A DNA stretch of 58,338 nt. Source: an uncultured Alphaproteobacteria bacterium (GTDB lineage Bacteria > Pseudomonadota > Alphaproteobacteria > Micavibrionales > Micavibrionaceae). The DNA lies in the NCBI GenBank assembly GCA_946480475.1, contig CAMLJM010000019.1:1-58338 (forward strand). The letters are read 5' to 3'. The notes beneath the pieces are model-generated. The model was not told the origin of the DNA and ran no database searches. It worked only from the letters and a program-made list of their open reading frames with translations. Positions 52,767-58,338 of the stretch are shown here, piece by piece (position 1 is the first letter of the stretch; the number at the start of each line of letters is the position of its first letter). Made by a program: the position numbers and the translations under genes.

Positions 52767-54791
52767 TTAGATCTTCGCCTTTACCGCCTCAACAACAGCT
52801 TCCTTCGTAATCTTGAAGTGGCTGTATAGGTCTTTGATCGGGGCGGATTCACCGAACGTGCTCATGCCGATGAAAATGCCATCAAATCCAAGCCAGCGAT
52901 CCCAGCTTTGACGCACAGCAGCCTCTACAGCAACGCGTATCAGCTTGCGGTCACCCAGCACTTTCTCCTGATAGGTCGCATCTTGCTTTGCAAAAAGCTC
53001 CATGGATGGCATTGATACAACGCGTGTGGCAATCTTGGACTCCTCCAATATTGCCTGCGCCGCAAGGGCAATCTCAACTTCGGAACCTGTGGCCATAATA
53101 ACGACCTGCGGTGTGCTGGCGCTGCTGGCTTCCTTCAGAATATAGGCGCCCTTGGCAGACAGGTTCTCCTTGCCGTCATCCGTGCGGACAACCGGCAAAC
53201 CTTGGCGTGTAAGCGCCAGTATGGATGGTCCATCTTTCTTGTTCAGCGCAATTTCCCAGCACTCCGCTGTTTCCACGCCGTCAGCCGGACGCAGTGTAAG
53301 CAAGTTAGGGATCACGCGCAATGCAGCCAGATGTTCAACAGGTTGGTGCGTAGGGCCATCTTCGCCAAGACCAATGGAGTCGTGGGTCATTACATAGACA
53401 ACACGCTGCTTCATCAAGGCGGAAAGGCGGATTGCCGGACGGCAATAATCGGTGAACTGCATAAAGGTGCCGCCGTAAGGAACAATGCCACCGTGCAGTG
53501 TCATGCCGTTCATAATCGCAGCCATGCCGTGCTCACGTACACCGTAGTGAACGTACTGGCCTTCATATTTACCAGCGCTGATCGCTGAAGGGCCTTTGAC
53601 TTGCGTATTATTTGAAGGTGTCAAATCCGAAGAACCGCCAATCAGGTTCGGCAGGACGGGAACAATTTTCTCCAGTACATCACCGGAGTTCTGACGTGTA
53701 GCCAGTTTCGGGCGATCTTTCAGGTATTTGTTTTTCAGTTCCTGTAGCGGACCCTTGATGTCTTCAGCAATTTCACCAGAGAGAACCTTAAGAAAGTCAG
53801 TTTTGTAACGATTGTTTTCTAGACGGCTGTTCCAGTCTTTAAATTCCTGAGCGTTGCGCTGCCCGGCATGGCGCCACATGGCCAGAACTTCTGTAGGGAT
53901 AAAGAAAGGCTCGTGCGGCCAGTTCAGGGCAACACGTGTACCTTTGATCTCTTCATCACCTAAAGGTGAGCCATGGCTGCCTGATGTGCCTGCTTTCGTA
54001 GGGGCGCCGAAGCCAATCGTGCTTTTGCAACGGATCATGCTCGGTTTGTCAGATTGTTGAGCCTGCGCAATAGCGGCTTCAATCGCTTTCAGGTCATGAC
54101 CATCAACGGACTGTACATTCCAGCCATAAGATTCAAAGCGTTTGGTAACATCATCTGAATAGGACAGAGATGTAGGACCATCAATGCAGATACCGTTATC
54201 ATCATACAGGACAATCAGGCGGCTCAGTCTCAGGTGTCCGGCCAGAGCACACGCTTCATGGCTGATACCTTCCATCAGGTCACCGTCACTGGCGATTACA
54301 TACGTTTTATGGTCTACCAGGTCATCGCCAAAGCGTGCATTCAGGACGCGCTCAGCCAATGCAAAGCCAACAGCATTGGAAATACCCTGGCCCAGCGGGC
54401 CGGTTGTGGTTTCAATGCCAGCGTCCTGCATCACTTCCGGGTGTCCGGGTGTCAGGCTGTGCAGTTGACGGAAGTTCTTGATCTCGTCGAGTGTGATTTT
54501 CTCATAACCCGTCAGCCAGAGCAGAGAGTAAATCAGCATCGAACCATGGCCCGCGGACAGTATGAAACGGTCACGGTCTGCCCAGGTAGGATTTTCCGGG
54601 CTGTATTTCAGAAACTTGGTAAAAAGCACAGTTGCTACGTCTGACATCCCCATAGGCATGCCGGGGTGGCCGGAATTTGCTTTTTGAACGGCATCCATGG
54701 ACAGCGCCCGGATAGCATTCGACATCAGCGGCAGGTCAAGGGTAGGGCCTTGGACAGTTTCTTCCTGGCTGGGCTTAAATTTGAACTTCAT
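52767..54791 (-). CDS. tkt: transketolase
   Basis: The product has about 674 residues and is a TPP enzyme of the pentose phosphate and Calvin pathways. It has GHPGMPMGMSDVATVLFTKF near the start, the TPP motif in ASDGDLMEGISHEACALAGH, DDNGICIDG, the pyrimidine domain with VYVMTHDSIGLGEDGPTHQP and the C-terminal domain (VVIMATGSEVEIALAAQAIL). I place the start at the ATG at 54791, six bases after CCGGAG; a GTG five codons earlier is possible. It is separated from gap by two plus-strand genes. Confidence 0.97.
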   Translation of the reverse strand: MKFKFKPSQEETVQGPTLDLPLMSNAIRALSMDAVQKANSGHPGMPMGMSDVATVLFTKFLKYSPENPTWADRDRFILSAGHGSMLIYSLLWLTGYEKITLDEIKNFRQLHSLTPGHPEVMQDAGIETTTGPLGQGISNAVGFALAERVLNARFGDDLVDHKTYVIASDGDLMEGISHEACALAGHLRLSRLIVLYDDNGICIDGPTSLSYSDDVTKRFESYGWNVQSVDGHDLKAIEAAIAQAQQSDKPSMIRCKSTIGFGAPTKAGTSGSHGSPLGDEEIKGTRVALNWPHEPFFIPTEVLAMWRHAGQRNAQEFKDWNSRLENNRYKTDFLKVLSGEIAEDIKGPLQELKNKYLKDRPKLATRQNSGDVLEKIVPVLPNLIGGSSDLTPSNNTQVKGPSAISAGKYEGQYVHYGVREHGMAAIMNGMTLHGGIVPYGGTFMQFTDYCRPAIRLSALMKQRVVYVMTHDSIGLGEDGPTHQPVEHLAALRVIPNLLTLRPADGVETAECWEIALNKKDGPSILALTRQGLPVVRTDDGKENLSAKGAYILKEASSASTPQVVIMATGSEVEIALAAQAILEESKIATRVVSMPSMELFAKQDATYQEKVLGDRKLIRVAVEAAVRQSWDRWLGFDGIFIGMSTFGESAPIKDLYSHFKITKEAVVEAVKAKI

Positions 54792-54941
54792 GGCGGCTCC
54801 GGTCACACACTATAATAGAGGCTGAAAAATCCCAACAAACATGCCGTTTCTAGCCCTAAAAAGCAATCGGAATGAACGCCTGAAAGAGGGATTTAATAAA
54901 AGTTATTTGTGACTTTTCCCCAAGATAATGGGCCGTACCCC

Positions 54942-54970
54942 TTGACCGTATGGGGGCATTTTGTGCTATC
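54942..54970 (+). promoter_or_regulatory. putative promoter of the zapA operon
   Basis: TTGACC (54942-54947), 17 bases, then GCTATC (54965-54970) has the spacing of a sigma-70 promoter and lies 62 bases before the GTG at 55033. The -10 is only a partial match. The region between the divergent tkt and this gene (54792-55032) otherwise shows nothing coding. Confidence 0.45.
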
Positions 54971-55032
54971 CACGATTATTCTCATGCGTATTGACTGCTT
55001 ATAACAACTTCCTAAGGAAGGGGAGATTTTCC

Positions 55033-55272
55033 GTGTCAGCTATTCTGCAAGCCGTAACTCGTTTGAATGGTGCCGTCAGCAATCTGGAGAAAGCGGCTGC
55101 CGCTCAGGAAAAATCCCGTTCAGCATCCAAAAAAGCACCTGCTACAGCACAGATCGATCTGTTTGCAGCGCCTGCTAATCAGCGCGGCAAATATGTTGCT
55201 GATCCTGCGGCTTTGGCACGTAAGTTGGATGTGGCTATCGAAAAAGTTGAGCAGATACTGCGCGAGGCATAA
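55033..55272 (+). CDS. DUF4164-like small coiled-coil protein
   Basis: The product of 79 residues starts at a GTG (55033), after AAGGAAGGGGAG, a strong ribosome binding site; the frame is open to 54961 but without such a site. The sequence is one helix (SAILQAVTRLNGAVSNLEKA) with a polar middle (SASKKAPATAQIDLFAAPAN) and a C-terminal helix (LARKLDVAIEKVEQILREA). Such a small protein commonly precedes zapA in alphaproteobacteria (DUF4164 type). The zapA ATG is 15 bases after its stop. Confidence 0.8.
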   Translation: MSAILQAVTRLNGAVSNLEKAAAAQEKSRSASKKAPATAQIDLFAAPANQRGKYVADPAALARKLDVAIEKVEQILREA

Positions 55273-55287
55273 TAAAGGGAAGTTTTC

Positions 55288-55650
55288 ATGGCAGATGTCA
55301 ATTTAAACATACATGGCAAAACATACAGCGTCGCTTGTGACGTTGGCCAGGAACGTCGTGTTGCCGAACTTGGCAAGTATGTTGATGCGCGTCTGCGTGA
55401 AATTGCTGCGGCTGGCGCTGCAACCAACGAACCGCATTTGCTGGTTCTTACATCTCTTGTTCTTGCTGATGAAATTTACGAATTGCGCGACCTTGTGGCG
55501 GAACTTCGTAATCGTGCGCCCAAAGTGATTCATGAGCAGGTGGAAGTCGAACAGCGTGTCTCGGAAGAAGACGAGCTTGAGATACTTGCTGCGATTGAGC
55601 AACTGGCGAACCGCATCGATACAGTCGCTGAACGTCTGCAGAAAATCTGA
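55288..55650 (+). CDS. zapA: cell division protein ZapA
   Basis: ZapA cross-links FtsZ filaments at the division site. The 120-residue product has the N-terminal domain VNLNIHGKTYSVACDVGQER, the VAELGKYVDARLREIAAAG core and LLVLTSLVLADEIYEL, followed by a C-terminal coiled coil (VEQRVSEEDELEILAAIEQL). AGGGAAG precedes the ATG. It is followed immediately by a convergent gene (4-base gap). Confidence 0.93.
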   Translation: MADVNLNIHGKTYSVACDVGQERRVAELGKYVDARLREIAAAGAATNEPHLLVLTSLVLADEIYELRDLVAELRNRAPKVIHEQVEVEQRVSEEDELEILAAIEQLANRIDTVAERLQKI

Positions 55651-55654
55651 TTTT

Positions 55655-56578
55655 CTATTCAGGAATGATTTCAGGCTTAAACGTCAGGAGTTGTTTAATC
55701 TGCTGATCGGAAATCCCTGATTCCTGATAAACGTTGCGCCCTGCCGCTTCGCAAACCTTGCTGTATCCATCAGGCATCATTCTTGCCAGTGACTCAATAT
55801 AACTCATGAACTGATAGGTGTAGGTATTATAAGTCATTTTATCAGCTTTGCGGGATAGCGCGAAGGCCATATCCCGCCGCACTGTTGCTATGACGCCATC
55901 ACAATAATGATTTTGCATTTCAGCACGATTTGAACCAAGGCTTTCGTAATATCGACCTCTGTCGCCACTTGATAATGAATTTGCAATTTCAATCATAGTC
56001 ACGACCAGTCCAATTTTCTCAGGATCGTATTTATCCATCTTTTTGATATTTTCTAAGGCTACAGGCCCGGCTTGCGCCTGTACGCTTCTGACAAGGCCTT
56101 CGAGTTGATCTCTTGTCATCCCGATGCTGGAAAGTGCATAATCACCGGCATAAGCAACAGTGGATCTCATGAGTGCGACGTGGTCATAACGCTTGACTGG
56201 GTCTGTTTCGTTTAATAGTTCCCCATAAAGATCTTTTACAAGATTGCGCATCACCTCTTTATCTTCAAGCTCTTGAGGGCTTTGTTGTTTTGGCTTCGCG
56301 GTGTTAACCCCTGCGGTTGTCATTTGAGAAGGGGCCGCATCAATTTTTTGATCAGGAACGTGTTTTCTTATAAAACCAAAACTGTCTTCTCCGCTTTTAA
56401 TGGCGGGATGACGGGAGGGAACAGATTTTAGTTTTGCCTGTTGCTCGGGCGTAAGTGGTTGTTGCGGCACATTGTTATACATTACGCCCCACCAAGTAGC
56501 GGCTGCAATACCCAGAGTGGCAGCAACAAATGCCATTCGTACGGGCCATTTAGTTTTGGATTTATCATGTACCCACAT
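55655..56578 (-). CDS. membrane-anchored protein of unknown function
   Basis: The 307-residue product has a short basic N-terminus and one transmembrane segment (about 13-32, VRMAFVAATLGIAAATWWGV), a Pro/Lys-rich linker, then a helical domain of about 200 residues (MRNLVKDLYGELLNETDPVK, LVVTMIEIANSLSSGDRGRY, YQFMSYIESLARMMPDG) with three Cys near the end. It probably faces the periplasm. I do not recognise the family. GGGGAG precedes the ATG. It is inserted between zapA and the 6S RNA, which in many relatives are closer together. Confidence 0.75.
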   Translation of the reverse strand: MWVHDKSKTKWPVRMAFVAATLGIAAATWWGVMYNNVPQQPLTPEQQAKLKSVPSRHPAIKSGEDSFGFIRKHVPDQKIDAAPSQMTTAGVNTAKPKQQSPQELEDKEVMRNLVKDLYGELLNETDPVKRYDHVALMRSTVAYAGDYALSSIGMTRDQLEGLVRSVQAQAGPVALENIKKMDKYDPEKIGLVVTMIEIANSLSSGDRGRYYESLGSNRAEMQNHYCDGVIATVRRDMAFALSRKADKMTYNTYTYQFMSYIESLARMMPDGYSKVCEAAGRNVYQESGISDQQIKQLLTFKPEIIPE

Positions 56579-56678
56579 AGATGAGGCTCCCCGGCAATTT
56601 TTATATTTTCTTAGTTTTATAAGATCAGAAACCCAGACAGCCTATAAAAAATCCTCGGCAAAGGCGTAATATTATTGC

Positions 56679-56684
56679 TATAAT
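56679..56684 (+). promoter_or_regulatory. -10 box of the 6S RNA gene
   Basis: TATAAT (56679-56684) is an exact -10 hexamer six bases before the likely 5' end of the 6S RNA (about 56690). A weak -35 with GGCAAA is at about the right distance. Confidence 0.7.
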
Positions 56685-56689
56685 GCGTG

Positions 56690-56866
56690 TGGGGTTTCGC
56701 TGCGGTTCGCGTGAATACACCTTCATCCCTCGGGCCTATGCTTTCTTTGCTCGGGAGCTGTCACTGTCTGGACCGTGGTCTGGAACATACGGCGCCCACC
56801 TGGTTGTTTGGCCAGTAGCGGATAAGCTTGCATGTACACGGCTCGCGTGGCGACCCCACCTTCTTT
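56690..56866 (+). ncRNA. ssrS: 6S RNA
   Basis: 6S RNA binds RNA polymerase holoenzyme by mimicking an open promoter and tunes transcription in stationary phase. Evidence: position directly upstream of the 5-formyl-THF cyclo-ligase gene and near zapA, the classical location; a long closing stem in which TGGGGT at the 5' end pairs with ACCCCA at 56853-56858, with further pairing of the GCG/CGC-rich flanks; a central A/T-interrupted bubble region; and a perfect -10 box at the 5' side. The ends are approximate. An ORF of 66 codons overlaps but has no ribosome binding site and is discounted. Confidence 0.88.
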
Positions 56867-56897
56867 CCCTCTCAGGCAAATAACTCTATGATAAGGC

Positions 56898-57455
56898 ATG
56901 AGCAAATCATCCCTTCGCGAAGAAGCAACACGTTTCAGGAATTCCATCGATCCCTTCTCTGAAGATACCGAAGCGGTTGTAGAAGAGTTTTTCGAATGCC
57001 TGAAACCGCAGCCAGGGCAGGTGGTGGCGCTTTACTGGCCTAAGGGTAAGGAATTTGATACAGGCCCACTCATAGAGGCGCTATTGAAGCGCGGCATAAC
57101 GTGTGCACTACCTGTCATACAGAAAGATTCTAAAGAATTGAAATTCGCCAGATGGGATGAAACTATTCCTCTGGTAGAGGGTTCATACGGTGTTATGCAG
57201 CCGGTCGGAGATGACTGGGTGGAGCCCGATATTGTCATTACGCCGATGCTGGCTTTTGATCGTCAGGGGCACAGGCTGGGTTATGGCGGCGGCTATTATG
57301 ATACGACGCTGGAAGCGCTGAGAAGCCGTAAAAGCATTCAGGCTGTGGGAATTGGCTATTCTGCACAGGCTGTGCTATTCAACCTGCCAGTTGATCCGCA
57401 TGACCAGAAAATGGACTGGATCATTACTCCGAACAAGGTGCAAAGACACGCATGA
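56898..57455 (+). CDS. ygfA: 5-formyltetrahydrofolate cyclo-ligase
   Basis: The 185-residue product converts 5-formyl-THF to 5,10-methenyl-THF with ATP. It begins SKSSLREEATRFRNSIDP, has VALYWPKGKEFDTGPLIEAL, TCALPVIQKDSKELKFARWD, and the signature GHRLGYGGGYYDTTLEAL (near 130-147), ending in a conserved VDPHDQKMDWIITP region. AAGG precedes the ATG. It lies directly downstream of 6S RNA, the usual pairing, and its stop overlaps the next ATG by four bases. Confidence 0.95.
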   Translation: MSKSSLREEATRFRNSIDPFSEDTEAVVEEFFECLKPQPGQVVALYWPKGKEFDTGPLIEALLKRGITCALPVIQKDSKELKFARWDETIPLVEGSYGVMQPVGDDWVEPDIVITPMLAFDRQGHRLGYGGGYYDTTLEALRSRKSIQAVGIGYSAQAVLFNLPVDPHDQKMDWIITPNKVQRHA

Positions 57456-58267
57456 GAATTCTGTTTGTAGGCGATGTAGTGGGCCGTTCAGGCCGCGAAG
57501 CAATTGATAAGCATCTGCCGGTTTTGATTAACCAGTTGAAGGCTGATGTCGCCATCGTAAATGGCGAGAACTCGTCACATGGTATTGGCATATCATCCGA
57601 TATCTGCAAAGGGTTTTATGAATCGGGCGCGCATTGTATTACAGGCGGCAATCATTCCTGGGATAATAAAGAAATCCTGACCTACATTGATAAAGATCCG
57701 CGCCTTATTCGCCCGATCAACTTTCCGGATACATTACCTGGGAAGGGATATTATCTTCATAAGCTTGCCGATGGCCGCAAGATATTGATTGTGAATGCGA
57801 TGGCGCGTTTGTTTATGGACCCGCTGGATGATCCATTCAAAATGACAATGGATCTTGTTAAGGCGCATCCATTGGGTAATACCGTCAATGCCATCTTTGT
57901 AGATTTCCATGGCGAAGCCACCAGCGAGAAGATGGCCTTTGCACAATATCTTGATGGTTACGTTTCCGCAGTCGTGGGAACACATACACATTTGCCGACA
58001 GCCGATGATCATATCCTGAATAGGGGTACAGCATTCATGAGCGATGCCGGCATGACAGGTGATTACGACAGTGTAATTGGTATGAAAAAGGATGTACCCA
58101 TCCAGCGTTTCGTGAAGAAGATTTCTATGGATCGATTAAGCCCCGCAGATGGGGAGGCTACATTGTGCGGGTGCCTTATAGAAACCGATGATAAAACCGG
58201 CCTGGCCAAAAATATTGGGCGGATTCATATTGGACCACGTTTGAAGCCAGAAATGCCTGCTTTCTAG
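57452..58267 (+). CDS. YmdB-family metallophosphoesterase
   Basis: The 271-residue product matches the TIGR00282/YmdB phosphodiesterase family: FVGDVVGRSGREAIDKHLPV at the N-terminus, NGENSSHGIGIS, GGNHSWDNKEIL, VDFHGEATSEKMAFAQYLDG and GTHTHLPTADDHIL, which carry the metal-binding Asp, Asn and His residues. Members hydrolyse cyclic nucleotides such as cAMP in vitro. The ATG overlaps the preceding stop by four bases (ATGA), so it is in the ygfA operon. Confidence 0.94.
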   Translation: MRILFVGDVVGRSGREAIDKHLPVLINQLKADVAIVNGENSSHGIGISSDICKGFYESGAHCITGGNHSWDNKEILTYIDKDPRLIRPINFPDTLPGKGYYLHKLADGRKILIVNAMARLFMDPLDDPFKMTMDLVKAHPLGNTVNAIFVDFHGEATSEKMAFAQYLDGYVSAVVGTHTHLPTADDHILNRGTAFMSDAGMTGDYDSVIGMKKDVPIQRFVKKISMDRLSPADGEATLCGCLIETDDKTGLAKNIGRIHIGPRLKPEMPAF

Positions 58268-58297
58268 CGCAATTTTATTTCTTATTTTCCAATAATC

Positions 58298-58326
58298 TTG
58301 ACTTTTTATATCCCATATTGTAGCTT
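58298..58326 (+). promoter_or_regulatory. putative promoter at the window's right end
   Basis: TTGACT (58298-58303), 17 bases, then TAGCTT (58321-58326) matches a sigma-70 spacing. It lies after the YmdB-family stop and would drive the next gene, which is outside the window. Confidence 0.35.
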
Positions 58327-58338
58327 TGAGGTAATAAA

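Noticed and set aside
56683..56883. 66-codon ORF in the 6S RNA region
   Set aside because: The region folds as 6S RNA with a -10 box in the right place; the ORF lacks a ribosome binding site.

Overview
This 58 kb window is a stretch of bacterial chromosome of medium GC content, almost certainly from an alphaproteobacterium. The evidence is gene order and gene content: rimP-nusA-infB-rbfA; miaB-phoH-ybeY-corC-lnt-XRE regulator-metK-trmB; a PIMT-family gene, tolC, popZ and valS in a row; an NDUFS4-type complex I subunit; an alphaproteobacterial L31; and zapA close to 6S RNA and the 5-formyl-THF cyclo-ligase gene. PopZ and paired GANTC sites fit a CcrM/GcrA-type cell cycle. The mix of prepilin genes, PopZ and reduced metabolism would suit a Micavibrio-like or Rhodospirillales-like lineage, but that is inference. 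I see no prophage, insertion sequence, CRISPR array or rRNA. Four tRNA genes (Pro, Arg, Asn, Cys) and a 6S RNA are present.

Layout. 1-5083 (minus): rbfA (cut by the edge), infB, nusA, rimP, with a terminator-like hairpin in the rimP leader. 5353-9774 (plus): three tandem prepilin-like genes, the most unusual block. 9764-18079 (minus): trmB, metK, an XRE regulator, lnt, a CBS/CorC protein, ybeY, phoH (apparently starting at an ATA codon) and miaB. 18124-23193 (plus): a membrane protein, a 2-hydroxyacid dehydrogenase, a small secreted protein, cysK-cysE and an amino acid permease. 23494-27366: a giant membrane-anchored coiled-coil protein. 27521-33582: HAD hydrolase, patatin (minus), MsbA-like exporter, alpha/beta hydrolase, CBS protein, DUF192 protein, tRNA-Pro and the complex I subunit. 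33608-35498: tRNA-Arg, an AT-rich gene-poor stretch, a secreted unknown, a 47-residue protein and tRNA-Asn. 35635-43262: ctpA (minus), tRNA-Cys (minus), two inverted DnaA boxes, PIMT, tolC, popZ, valS. 43374-49494: small and envelope genes (rpmE, NfeD, SPFH), class II aldolase, a regulator cassette and a BP74-like secreted protein. 49557-54791: gap and tkt (minus) surrounding two plus-strand genes. 55033-58267: a DUF4164-like gene, zapA, an unknown (minus), 6S RNA, the cyclo-ligase gene and a YmdB-family phosphodiesterase gene.

How the genes fit together. Much of the window is translation and ribosome biogenesis (infB, nusA, rimP, rbfA, ybeY, miaB, trmB, valS, rpmE, tRNAs), envelope assembly (lnt, msbA-like, tolC, ctpA, patatin, SPFH/NfeD), central carbon metabolism (fba, gap, tkt), cysteine synthesis (cysE, cysK) and polarity or division (popZ, zapA, possibly the giant coiled-coil protein). 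The accessory material is the prepilin trio, the AT-rich 33.7-35.4 kb stretch and the 47.6-49.5 kb cassette. The most promising candidate for an undescribed system is the prepilin trio: three pseudopilin-type proteins that share a head domain and a tail-fibre-like segment, the middle one ending in cysteine-rich repeats.
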